This document shows positions 43,255 through 54,257 of a stretch of DNA of 64,000 bases, piece after piece. Positions within the stretch are counted from its first letter, which is position 1. Every line of letters begins with the position of its first letter. The notes below the pieces were generated by a model that worked only from the letters and a program-made list of their open reading frames with translations, was not told the DNA's origin and did no database searches. This DNA comes from Siphonodentalium dalli (taxonomy: Eukaryota; Mollusca; Scaphopoda; Gadilida; Siphonodentaliidae): the NCBI GenBank assembly GCA_032622095.1, contig CP136068.1, forward strand, positions 125,745,989 to 125,809,988, in the 5' to 3' direction. The position numbers and the translations under genes are program-made.

Positions 43255-45026
43255 TGTAAGTCCGTGTGTGGGTCCGGGATAGAATATTCCTACCATCCCA
43301 CCGCGAGGGGTAAGAATCCCATACTCTGGCACCCAGTTTGCCGTGTGGTACATCACACGATGAGTGGTGTAGGAGTCCTGGAAGTATCAGGGCGGCCGTA
43401 TCACGTGAGACATCTCCCCGTGCGGATCCGGGGTAGAATAGTCCTATAGCCCCACTACGATGGTAAGAATCCCCTAATGTGGCACCCTGTTTGCCGTGAG
43501 GTGTGGTGTAGGGAGTCCTGGAGGTACTAGGGCGGTACCAGGGAGGTACTATCTCGTGAGGCATCGACCTGCGGATGCGAATTAGCTCATTCTCCTATTT
43601 GGTCCTACATCTCTTCAAGACGGGTGGTCTGAGTTAACATGGCTCGAGCAGTTGGCTAGTCACACATCTCCACAGTGTTTCAGATTAATGTTTTGTCATA
43701 TGTTGTATTGCTCGTCTGATGTATGAAGTATTGTTTTCTATTTTTTTTTTCACGAATGATGTTTCTGTTCTCTCGTATCACTTTTGTGTTCGTCCTGATG
43801 ATCGTTGCATGATGAATCATGTGATGTTCACGCCTGTCTCACTGTGGATATGTACCGGGAGGCTGCTATATGCAGTGGCTAAACGGGTCACCGCTTCAGC
43901 TTTGTACCAGTCTTTGGCGCGACCATAATTCGAACGGTAGTCCACGACGGCTGCTGGGATAGTGGTCGATTTTTTCTTTTTTGCATGGCAACTTAAACAC
44001 AACAAAAACGTATTGCTCGTATGAATGATGACTCGCCAAGTTCAAATGATGTTGTGGTATTCTCTCAGCTCTTTGACCCAAATGTGAAAAGACCTTCCAT
44101 CTTTGTCATTGATAAAACGCAACAAAGCACTACTGGACAATTTAAATCAGTTTGACCAACCAGGGCTGGTCCAATCAGTGGCTCTCTTGATTGAGTGTTT
44201 GAAGAAAGTTCAACCTGATGCTCCGCTGCTGTAAACAGTTATTGTACAGGCACCAGTGTTGGTTACTCCTCACAATACATTGCACAGTACCAGAGCTGTG
44301 TTGAGACGTCGCGATGTAGCTGATTCTTCTACGTCAGAGATATTGGCTGAGTTAGCACCACAGGGAGTTACAGAAGTCCGTAGATTTACGAAGATAGTTG
44401 ATGGTCAAAACGTTCAGTCGAACAGTTATCTGACCTTCAATCGGTGCGAACATCCATCAACATTGACGGTTAGGTACATGTATATGAAGATGGACATGCT
44501 GCAATGGATCGTTCGTGTCCCATTTGGGATTATGAATGCAAGATTCAACGATGTAAAGCTGAGAAGCATCTGTCGTATTTAAATGTTAAAAAAATAGTTG
44601 GTCCTCGACCATCCATTCCACTTGTCACATACTCAGCAATCGTGTCTACAAAAAAAGTGTTGACGCCAGCACTCAGACACCGAGTCAAACCAAACTCGTA
44701 AAAATATCACTAGCAACGCTAGTTGAGGAGACTGATAGTATTCCTGTTCCAGAACCTGTAGCCGTTGAGGCATTTCCTCCAAACTAAACTATGCAAGTTG
44801 ATCCTATTGATCCTGTTGATCAGAAGCAGAGGTTGAGCTTTGATTTTTCAAAGTTAGATACGATGCTTCGAGATAATGGGTCAATTTTGAGTGAAATGGA
44901 AGGAGCCGCAGACAACCATGCACTTTATGGAGGGATGCTGGCTCTTGTGTGAGGATACACTTACTGAGTCAACCATCCTATTGCCAACTTGATAAATTGA
45001 TTAAGACATATGCCAGATTCATCAGG
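43255..45026 (+). mobile_element. RT-less LINE copy 2
   Basis: 5' leader with a duplicated ~160-bp monomer, then a decayed ORF1. An RRM-like part survives in pieces: 'RPSIFVIDKTQQS', 'PHNTLHSTRAVLRRRDVADS', 'EILAELAPQGVTEVRRF' (44256-44582). The first two zinc knuckles are deleted; sequence jumps to the third ('MDRSCPIWDYECKIQR', 44504 onward). ORF1 C-terminal sequence continues to about 44960, and the element then runs straight into the leader of the next copy at 45027. No endonuclease or RT and no 3'UTR are present. Confidence 0.75.
43262..43575 (+). repeat. Tandem 5' monomers of the LINE leader
   Basis: Two consecutive ~160-bp units both read 'ccgggatagaat' or 'ccggggtagaat', then 'cctaatgtggcaccc' or its variant, 'tttgccgtg', 'gtgtaggagtcctggaag'/'ggaggt', 'agggcgg' and 'cgtgag.catc'. 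Copies 1 and 3 carry one unit. Tandem promoter monomers at LINE 5' ends are known from other animals; here the function is inferred. Confidence 0.75.
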
Positions 45027-46995
45027 AGGTGGGCCCGTGTGGGCCCGGGATAGCATAGGCCTACCGACCCACTGCGATGGGTAGGATTCCCCTAATGTGG
45101 AACCATGTTTGCCATGGGGTGCATCCATCCCGTGAGATGTGGTGTAGGAGTCGAGGGTGTACTAGGGCGGTCGTATCAAGTGGGGCATCGACCTGCCGAT
45201 ACGTCTTAGCTCATGGTCCTCTTTTGTCCTACATCTCTTCAAGACGGGTGGTTGAGTTGACCCGGCTCAATCGATCGGCTAGTCACGCCTCTCAGCATTG
45301 TTTCAGATTCTTTTTTTTATAAGTTGTATTGCTCGTCTGATGTATGAAGGATTGTTTTCTGTTTTACACGAATGATGTTTTTGTTCTCTTCTGTCTGTTG
45401 TGTTCGTCCTGATGATTATAGAGAGTTTAATGTTGCATTTTTCACGCCTGTCTCACTGTGGATAGGTACCTGGATGCTGATATATGCAGTGGCTAAACGG
45501 GCCACCGCTTTAGCTATGAACCAGTCTTTGGCCCGACCAGAATTCGAAGTCCACGGCGGCTGCTGTGCTAGTTGTCGATATTTTCTTTTTGTATAGCAAC
45601 TCATGTAAAACACCAACGTGTTGCTAGTAAGAATGATGACTCACCAAGTTCCAATGGTTCTGTGGTATTCCCTCAGTACTTGGTTTTTGGCTTTGATCCA
45701 AAGATGAACAGACCTTCCATCTTTGTCATTGATAAAACGCTACAAAGCATTACTGGAAAACTTAAATATGTTAAACCTATCAGGACTGGACCAATAAGTG
45801 GCTCTCCTTTGATTAAGTGTTCAAAGAAAGTTTAGTCCGCTGCTCTGCTGCAGTTTAAAAACTTTTGCAGACAGTGTCGGTTACTCATCACAAGACATTT
45901 AAGAGTTGCAGATCTCTGTTGGTAACTCGCCATATAGCTGATTCTTCACAGGGAGTTACAGAAGTCCGTAGAGTTACGAATCCAAACCCATTGTGTTTAA
46001 ATGTCGGGGGTACGGCCATGGTCAGGAACATTGTAAAAGTAAAGAAACCATATGTGCACGATGTTCTATTTCTGGTCATGATCATAGGGATTGTACTAAT
46101 CTTAAGAAATGTTCAAACTGTCACGGTTCACATTCTGCAATGGATCGTGCATGTCCCATTTGGAACTATGAATTCAAGATTCAATGATGTTAAAGCTGAG
46201 AAAAGCATATGTCATATATAGATGCTAAGAAAATAGTTGGTCCTCGGCCATCCATTCCGCATGTCACATACTCAGCAATCGTGTCTAAGAGAAAGTGTTT
46301 ATGCCAGCTCTCAGATACAGAATCATACCAAACTCGTCAGTACATGCATATCAATCGCAACACAAGTTGAGGCGACTGATATTATTCCTGTTTCAGAAAC
46401 TGAAGCGCATGCTATATGGATACAGCTTCTGTTGAGACGTTTCCTCCGAAACAATCTTTGCGAGTTGATCTTATTGTTCCAAACGTAAAATCGCCTATTG
46501 CTTCGAAACACAGATCTCCAAAGTCAATCAAACGTTTCGACTCTCAGAAAGACAAGAAACAACATTTGTGGTACGAGGCTGTCGATTGGGTGAATGATGA
46601 TATTCTGTCTCACCAACCCGACCGTCAGCTTGCCGCACCGATAAAGGTTGCACGATTCATCAAAGCTACTTTACATACTTTGATGTGGATCCTTGGTAAA
46701 TTTCGTGTTCTTTAGTTGCTATTTATTATCTATCCTTGCACTACTTTTATACTTTTATAGTATTATTGCACACTAGTCAGTTCTTGAATTTATATTCCTG
46801 ACTCCAAGCGGAACCATTTCTCTTGGGTGCTTTTATTTGTCCAAAGCTCATCATTGCATTATATAATCAATTGTCTGCTTCATCTACACAGTTGCTTCGC
46901 TACTATCCTTTTGTATCCCTGATTCTGTTCTTGGTTGTGATATGGCCTAGCGGCTAAAACGACTTTTAACCCTCAATCGATGCAAGAGGCGAGGT
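45027..46995 (+). mobile_element. RT-less LINE copy 3, most complete
   Basis: Leader, ORF1 and 3'UTR are all present. The leader starts 'gggcccgggatagcat' and includes 'cttcaagacgggtggttgag'. The 3'UTR (46716-46990) shares 'cagttcttgaattta', 'ctgactccaagcgg' and 'acacagttgcttcgctac' with copy 1, and ends 'gtgatatggcctagcggcta' + 'aaacgac..ttaaccctcaatc', the tail also borne by the SINEs. ORF1 ends around 46700 directly before the 3'UTR, with no ORF2. Shared absence of ORF2 in copies 1 and 3 at a similar junction suggests one deleted master element, comparable to half-LINEs. Confidence 0.78.
45572..46715 (+). pseudogene. gag-like ORF1 of the RT-less LINE (zinc knuckles)
   Basis: The reading frame changes several times. 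45572-45835 holds an RRM-like region (RPSIFVIDKTLQSITGKL, then GPISGSPLIKCSKK). 45993-46187 holds three zinc knuckles: FKCRGYGHGQEHC, CARCSISGHDHRDC and CSNCHGSHSAMDRACPIW. 46416-46715 holds the C-terminal part (WYEAVDWVNDDILSHQPDRQ). RRM plus three CCHC-type knuckles, the last ending CP.W, is the gag-like ORF1 of I/Jockey-superfamily LINEs, which binds the element's RNA. Clade assignment is by resemblance only. Confidence 0.8.
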
Positions 46996-47038
46996 TGTAT
47001 GGCACTCCAAATATTTGGATATGCCGAAGTCTTAATAA
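46996..47038. other. Left flank of the Helitron array
   Basis: Ends '...cttaataa' with A at 47038, the base expected before a Helitron 5' TC. Confidence 0.4.
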
Positions 47039-50000
47039 TCTCATATATATTTTGAAGACCTCTGTTTGTCTGTCTGTCTGTCTGTCTGTATGTCTGTCAT
47101 TTATACAAATCTACGATTCTCGACCGATCGGGACGAAACTTGGTACGTGTGGGTAGTTTGACCAGGCGGTGGACGTTGTCGTATTGGCGAGCCCGTGCGT
47201 TGCCCGCTTCGAGCATGCGCAGACGAGATCTCGGAAACCGGTGGAGCTATAGACTTGAAATTTGCTATATGAATGTATCTTGCCCCGGATACGAATTTTA
47301 TCGGGTCGCCGAGCCCGTGCGACGCCAGCTTCGCGCATGCGCAGACGAGATCTCGGAAACGGGTGGAGCTATCGACTTGAAATTTGGTATGTGAATGTAT
47401 CTTGTCCCGGATACGAATTTTATCGGGTCGCCGAGTCCGTGCGACGCCAGCTTCGCGCATGCGCAGACGAGATCTCGGAAACGGGTGGAGCTATCGACTT
47501 GAAATTTTCTATGTGAATGTATCTTGCCCCGGATACGAATTTTATCGGGTCGCCGAGCCCGTGCGACGCCAGCTTCGCGCATGCGCAGACCAGATCTCGG
47601 AAATGGGTGGAGCTATCGACTTGAAATTTGGTTTTTGAATAGCCCGGACAACGTCGGGCTCATCGGCTAGTCTCATATATATTTTGAAGACCTCTGTTTG
47701 TCTGTCTGTATGTTTGTATGTCTGTATGTCATTTATACAAATCTAAGATTCTCGACCGATCGGGACGAAACTTGGTACGTGTGTGTAGTTTGACCAGGCG
47801 GTCGTCGTTGTCGTATTGGCGAGCCCGTGCGTCGCCCGTGCAGCGCATGCACAGACCAGATCTCGGAAACGGGTGGAGCTATCGACTTGAAATTTGTTAT
47901 GTGAATGTATCTTGAATTGTATCGGTTCGCCGAGCCCGCGCGACGCCAGCTTCGCGCATGCGCAGACCAGATCTCGGAAACGGGTGGAAGCTATCGACTT
48001 GAAATTTGGTATGTGAATGTATCTTGTCCCGGATACGAATTTTATCGGGCCGCCGAGCCCGTGCGACGCCAGCTTCGCGCATGCGCAGACCAGATCTCGG
48101 AAACGGGTAGAGCTATCGACTTGAAATTTGGTTTTTGAATAGCCAGGACAACGTCGGGCTGGGTTGAGCTATCGACTTGAAATTTGGTTTTTGAATAGCC
48201 CGGACAACGTCGGGCACATCAGCTAGTCTCTCCTATATATTTTGATACAATCTGTATTCGAGAGATAACCCACATCCTCCGGACCTCAATGATATGATCG
48301 TGAATGAGTATTGATATACCCCACTAAACTTTGACAAACACCAGTAATGGTGTGTAGATAATTTACATATCTCTCCTATATATTTTGATACAATCTATCT
48401 AATATACATATCTCTCTTATATATGTTGATACAATCTATCTGTTTGTCTGTCTGTCATTTATACAAATCTACGATTCTCCACCGATCGAGACCAAACTTC
48501 CTATCTAGGGGTAAAATCCCACGGACACGGTCGTTGTCGTATTGGCGACCCCGTGCGACGCCCGTGCAGCGCATGCGCAGACGAGATCTCGGAAACGGGT
48601 GGAGCTATCGACTTGACATTTGCTATGTGAATGTATCTTGCCCCGGATACGAATTTTATCGGGTCGCCGAGCCCGTGCGACGCCAGAATCGCGCATGCGC
48701 AGACGAGATCTCGGAAACAGGTGGAGCTATCGAGTTTAAATTTGGTTTGTGAATGTATCTTTCCCCGGATACGAATTTTATCGGGTCGCCGAGCCCGTGC
48801 GACGCCAGCTTCGCGCATCCACAGACGAGATCTCGGAAACGGGTGGAGCTATCGACTTGAAATTTGGTTTGTGAATAGCTATCGACTTGAATTTTGGTTT
48901 TTGAATAGCCCGGACAACGTCGGGCTCATCGGCTAGTCTCATATATATTTTGAAGACCTCTGTCTGTCTGTTTGTCTGTCATTTATACAAATCTACGATT
49001 ATCGACCGATCGGGACGAAACTTGGTACGTGTGTGTAGTTTGACCAGGCGGTCGACGTTGTCGTATTGACGAGCCCGTGCGGCGCCAGCTTCGAGCATGC
49101 GCAGAAGAGATCTCGGAAACGGGTTGAGCTATCGACTCGAATTTGCTATGTGAATGTACCTTGCCCCGGATACGAATTTTATCGGGTCACCCAGCCCGTG
49201 CGACGCCAGCTTCGCGCATGCGCAGACGAGATCTCGGAAACGGGTGGAGCTATCGACTTGAAATTTGCTATGTGAATGTATCTTGCCCCGTATACGAATT
49301 TTATCGGGTCGCCGAGTCCGTGCGATGCCAGCTTCGCGCATGCGCAGTCGAGATATCGGAAACGGGTGGAGCTATCGACTTGAAATTTGGTTTTTGAATA
49401 GCCCGGACAATGTCGGGCTCATCGGCTAGTCTCATATATATTTTGAAGACCTCTGTATGTTTGTATGTTTGTATGTATGTTTGTCATTGATACAAATCTA
49501 CGATTCTCGACTGATCGGGACGAAACTTGGTACGTGTGTGTAGTTTGACCAGGCGGTGGACGTTGTCGTGTTGGCGAGCCCGCGCGACGCACGTGCAGCG
49601 CATGAGCAGACGAGATATCGGAAACGGGTGGAGCTATCGACTTGAAATGTCCTATGTGAATGTATCTTGCCCCGGATACGAATTTTATCGGGTCGCCGAG
49701 CCCGTGCGACGCCAGCTTCGCGCATGCGCAGACGAGATCTCGGAAACGGGCGGAGCTATCGACTTGAAATTTGGTGTGTGAATGTATCTTACCCCGGATA
49801 CGAATTTTATTGGGTCGCCGAGCCCGTGCGACGCCAGTTTCGCGCATGCGCAGACCAGATATCGGAAACGGGTGGAGCTATCGAGTTGAAATTTGGTATG
49901 TGAATGTATCTTGCCCCGGATACGAATTTTATCGGGTCGCCGAGCCCGTGCAACGCCAGCTTCGCGCATGCGCAGACCATATCTCGGAAACGGGTAGAGC

Positions 50001-51453
50001 TATCGACTTGAAATTTGGTTTTTGAATAGCCCGGACAACGTCGGGCTCATCCCGGACAACGTAGCCCGGACAACGTCGGGCTCATCGGCTATCGACTTGA
50101 AATTTGGTTTTTGAATAGCCCGGACAACGTCGGGCTCATCGGCTAGTCTCATATATATTTTGAAGACCCCTGTCTGTTTGTTTGTCTGTATGTTTGTCTG
50201 TATTTCTGTATGTCATTTATATAAATCTACGATTATCGACCGATCGGGACGAAACTTGGTACGTGTGTGTAGTTTGACCAGGCGGTCGTCGTTGTCGTAT
50301 TGGCGATCCCGTGCGATGCCCGTGCAGCGCATGCGCAGATGAGATCTCGGAAACGGGTGGAGCTATCGACTTGAAATTTGCTATGCGAATGTATCTTGCC
50401 CCGGATACGAATTTTATCCGGTCGCCGAGCCCGTGCGGCGCCAGCTTCGCGCATGCGCAGACCAGATCTCGGAAACGGGTGGAGCTATCGACTTTAAATT
50501 TGGTTTTTGAATAGCCCGGACAACGTCGGGTTCATCGGCTATGTGAATGTATCTTGCCCCGGATACGAATTTTATCGGGTCGCCGAGCTCGTGCGACGCA
50601 AGCTTCGCGCATGCGCAGACCAGATCTCGGAAACGGGTGGAGCTATCGACTTGAAATTTGCTATGTGAATGTATCTTGCCCTGGATACGAATTTTATCGG
50701 GTCGCCGAGCCCGTGCGACGCAAGCTTCGCGCATGCGCAGACCAGATCTAGGAAACGGGTGGAGCTATCGACTTGAAATTTGGTTTTTGAATAGCCCGGA
50801 CAACGTCGGGCTCATCGGCTAGTCTATTATATATTTTGGGACTTCTGTTTGTTTGTTGTTTGACTCTTAGCTATGGATGGAAAACTGCCTGGCGGATTTA
50901 GCCCAAACTTGCTATCTAAAGGTAAAAAAACCACGGGAATGGTCATCGGACCGCTTCTGAGAACGTCAGAACACTCATTATCCACTCCCCCTCCACCGCA
51001 ATGGGAATTCATGGGTTAATCGCGTGATATTTAAAGAGCGTTCGTATCCACAGTGTCGTGGATAAATAACGTGTATGTGTCCATACATGAGCGTGTTGTG
51101 CCTGTATACATACATGAGCGTGTTGTGTGATTCTTAAGTCTGTGTTCGTACTTAGGGGTTCCTTGGAATGGGGGAGATTTTCATCGGGTCAGTTTTTCCG
51201 CCCGAGGTGACCTTCGCCTTGAAACGGGTACCCACAAATGATCTAATATATAGTTTGGGACTTCTGTATATTTGTTTGTCTGTTAGCTATGGCCGGGAAA
51301 ACTGCTGGAAGGATTTCGACGAAATTTGATACCTACGGGTATTTTTGTCCGGGGAGTGTTTTGGACGGTTCAAATAGTGACTCCGACCTGACCTTGACCT
51401 TCAAAATTGTCAATTCAAGGTCAAAGCCCGGACGAAGTCGGGTCACCTGCTAG
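47039..51453 (+). mobile_element. Head-to-tail array of non-autonomous Helitrons
   Basis: Units begin TCTCATATATATTTTG or TCTCTCCTATATA and end with the hairpin AGCCCGGACAACGTCGGGCT followed by CATCGGCTAG. These are Helitron hallmarks: 5' TC, a 3' CTRR preceded at ~6-10 nt by a short hairpin, and insertion between A and T (A at 47038, T at 51454). Successive units start at 47039, 47671, 48227 (fragmentary, restarting at 48370), 48411, 48937, 49430, 50147 and 50823. Most junctions read CTAG|TC with no spacer, the order rolling-circle replication can produce. There is no Rep/helicase gene, so the units are non-autonomous. The last unit is diverged, with a nested start near 51242 and the end 'gcccggacgaagtcgggtca..ctag'. 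Confidence 0.85.
47150..50800 (+). repeat. ~122-bp internal repeats of the Helitron array, with NRF-1-type sites
   Basis: About 21 units of 120-124 bp sit in groups inside the Helitron units. Each has 'cttgccccggatacgaattt', 'tatcgggtcgccgagcccgt', 'gcgacgccagcttcgcgcat', 'gcgcagacgagatctcggaa' and 'acgggtggagctatcgactt'. The core CGCGCATGCGCA fits the vertebrate NRF-1 consensus (YGCGCAYGCGCR) and is intact in about fourteen units by eye. Units are GC-richer than their surroundings. Many open frames on both strands run through the array only because the unit length is near a multiple of three. Confidence 0.93.
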
Positions 51454-51775
51454 TTATTTATATATGTTGAATAAGTTCTATGCAGGTTTTATATTATGCT
51501 TGCTGTTTTCAAAGAAGTATTCATATCTGTTTTGAGGTTTCGTTTTATAAATGTTTGCACAATGGTCAGTTTCTTAATGATTCTGATACCAATCGAGCAC
51601 TCACTCCGATTTGGGTGTTTTTTTATTTGTATATGTTTTGTTTCGTTTTAGTCAAATTCACTATAATTTCAAATCATATCTGCTTCACTCGATTTTTATA
51701 ATTTCTTTCTTCTCGTCGTGATATGGCCTTGTTGCTAAAACGACCTTAAACCCCAATCAATCAATGAATGTGATA
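51454..51775 (+). mobile_element. LINE 3'UTR fragment (RT-less LINE family or its parent)
   Basis: Aligns with the 3'UTR of copies 1 and 3 ('tgcacaatggtcagtttctt', 'ctccgatttgggtgttttt', 'atttgta') and ends 'cgtgatatggccttgttgct' with 'aaaacgaccttaaaccccaa' and an ATCA repeat, a cleaner version of the family tail. No ORF1 precedes it; the Helitron array does. Confidence 0.7.
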
Positions 51776-52152
51776 ATATAATGAATCCGTATCTAACAGG
51801 CTTGGTCGCCAACTTTAATTACAGATGGCGTTAAGTAATTTAGATGGTTCAAAGTTAATGACTATTACAAATTACCACACAATACCATCACACATTTCAG
51901 TAATATTTTCAGTAATATTTCTATATATTAATAGTGTTGTAACGACCAATTAAGACATCAAATTAATGTAACTTGTTTATTAATATTATTTAATGGTGTA
52001 TGGCATGGTATGAGCGTGCGGTTGCGGAAGATCCATCAGTCAGATTGGTGGAACTGTGTTAACTGTGTAGTTCACTCAGAACTGGCGACTACTGTCCCAT
52101 TTGAACACGCATTCCGACGAATTACCATCCAAACATGATTTAATTTCTACAG
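51776..52152. other. Intronic DNA before linker exon; nothing recognised
   Basis: AT-rich sequence ending in the polypyrimidine tract and acceptor 'ttaatttctacag' of the next exon. Confidence 0.4.
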
Positions 52153-52206
52153 GCGCGAGGACGACCACACAGTGCAGACCCAGTGTACACATATGCGGGG
52201 AAAGCT
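52153..52206 (+). CDS. PAN gene 2, exon 2 (54-nt linker exon)
   Basis: Flanked by the acceptor 'taatttctacag' and the strong donor GTAAGTAT. Phase 0 on both sides, it encodes ARGRPHSADPVYTYAGKA. Length, phase, splice borders and 11 of 18 residues match exon 2 of PAN-galectin gene 1 (25994-25941). It lies on the same strand as PAN exon 1 at 39856-40155, from which it is separated by ~12 kb of transposon-filled sequence. Assignment to gene 2 is by strand, order and phase. It could instead belong to an unrecognised fourth copy whose first exon is lost. Confidence 0.55.
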
Positions 52207-52779
52207 GTAAGTATAACATATATAATAAGAAAATAGATATACAGAGTTATACCGCTTTCGGCAAACCCTGGCCGTTTAAATACATTGGCATAATTCATTC
52301 TAAGCTACCGACAAGGCCATGCTCTGCCAAATCGGTAGAGGTATGCACATACCTGTATATATAAAATGAACTTATAACTTTTAAAATATTCAATTGTACA
52401 CATAAGCAGTCACTTACCACCAAGGGTCGTCTCTTTTATAAATTGCCAAACATATGCATATACTTAAAGAACAGGTGGACATGAATACATAGAAATGACA
52501 ATTCAAAATTGAGTGTTGTTTAATAATTTGGTACATTCCTGCATCACAAATGTCGGCAAAGGTTTGGCGAAGGCCATGGGTACCCAACACAAAGTTATGT
52601 TATTGCAATATACACCTTAGATAGCCGCCATATTTAAATTGATATCGGGGTTTTCTGATGGCTCAGAGCCGAGAAATTAATGTTTTTTTCAAATTTCCAT
52701 TGCGTATTTCAGAGAAAAAATACCTTCTTGGCGAAAATAGCCATCGGTGTACACAGATGACTCGTTCAGCGCCACTTTG
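52207..52779. other. Downstream of linker exon; no confirmed exon
   Basis: A galectin-type exon was sought on the plus strand and not found. A splice-like interval at 52245-52340 (ACAG|..GAG|GTATGC) is open, but the intron before it would be only 38 nt and it has no galectin features. Confidence 0.35.
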
Positions 52780-53380
52780 GCAATTTTTAACTACACCATT
52801 CGACGAAATATAATCCACATTGAACACTTAAGAGAGCTTGGTAGGTTTTTGTTGCACCCCCACCAATCATCATCTCTTACTCCGATTCTGTCACTTTGAA
52901 CCATGCATACCATTCAAATGCACGTATTGCGGATATTTATTTATAGAAAAACAATGTTTTTGAAACGTTGATGCCTTACTCCTACCCACCCTGTTCGAAC
53001 GGCGCCACTTAGGAAAATGTATTTAGGTTACACCATACAACTCCAATTCATGGAACCTTTGAACCACCTATGGGAGCCAAATTAACGTAAGACTTTGGGC
53101 TTGTTCTTCAATCCCATTTCTAATAATTGCATTTATGTATATTATTATACATTATTTTTGTTTGGATTTATGTAATATGTTATGTAAATTTTGGATTAAA
53201 AATACATATGTTTGCACCGACTACACCACTTAATTTCTCATATAACGGATATTCCAATATTTAGTGCAACTCGGCGGCGGGAGATGGTGGTGGACATCCG
53301 CGCCTAAATATATGCACCATTGTCTTCCTCGTAAAGTTAACCCAGTTAGACCAGTTTGTGATCCCTGTATACTCCCAAGT
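52780..53380. repeat. Diverged relative of the 57.9-58.5 kb element
   Basis: Shares 'gcgccactt.ggcaattt' and '..acaccatt', 'gaacggcgccactta', 'accattgtcttcctcgtaaa' and 'cagttagacca' with 57950-58470. The motifs occur in the same order but with heavy divergence. Non-coding. Confidence 0.45.
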
Positions 53381-53669
53381 AAATGACTATAGACAGGCAG
53401 ATAAATATTCGCAGATTATATATCACTCAGAGTGGATGCAGTGGCTCACTATGTGTTAATTGCTTCACATATGCATGAACAAAGTACCAGTATCAGTATT
53501 TTCGATAAGGTAATTTCAACTCTTGAGACACATTGTTGTGAATATCTGATGCCCATGTTCTTCTGAGAACAATGGAATAATCCGATAGATACATGTATCA
53601 TACATGTATTTTCTTTTAAAAAAGAAAATATACTCAAAATCTACGACATCCACAAAGTCCAAGCGGCTG

Positions 53670-54257
53670 TTTTCATGCATGATTGGCGCTTAATAGAATC
53701 GACATGTTTACCAAACGCAAAACCGGACCAGACACCCGGCAAAAGCACCCACTATTTAAAAATAAAACCAAGAACATCTTGGTCCCAACAACTACCATTT
53801 CATTCTGATCCAACTATATGGAACGACTTACATGTAGATAACGAATTTACATCATACCAAACCAAACACACAGTTTACATGACGATTGCATTAAAAAATA
53901 TGCTGCAACCATTAAATGCAATCCACAACCTCACTCAGCACATTCCTACTCGACTTTCAAGGAACATTCCACGGACAAGAACGAGACAAACCATCGAGTA
54001 ACCCATAAGCGATTTATCTGTACGTATACCCTCCATGCATATAATCCATTTAAATGCAACCATTATGTGATACATAATTATATAGCTGTGCATTGTACAA
54101 GAAATCTTGACCGCCTATCGTAACATCTAGTCATCTTTAATGGAGTGGCAGTAAGACTATGCCACCCCCTCGAATATACAATACAATATTTGTAAAATGT
54201 ATTATGCATTAATATGTGTATATTGAAATAAAATATCCTATCCTATCCTATCATACT
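53670..54257 (+). mobile_element. LINE 3' end with (TATCC)n tail
   Basis: An open frame at 53675-54001 ends the coding part (TPGKSTHYLKIKPRTSWSQQ, then FHSDPTIWNDL, ending RTRQTIE). The short 'P.IWNDL' is reminiscent of the W-N-L end of LINE ORF2. The untranslated region ends 'gagtggcagtaagactatgc', 'aaaataaaatatcctatcct' and a run of TATCC. A 5'-truncated insertion whose microsatellite tail marks the 3' end. Confidence 0.55.

Noticed and set aside
47101-50751. Many 60-140-codon open frames in both orientations
   Set aside because: All are repeated translations of the ~122-bp Helitron-internal repeat; no start, domain or codon bias suggests a protein.
52245-52340. Possible 96-nt exon after linker exon 2 of PAN gene 2
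   Set aside because: Open and splice-bounded, but the implied intron is only 38 nt and the peptide lacks any galectin signature.
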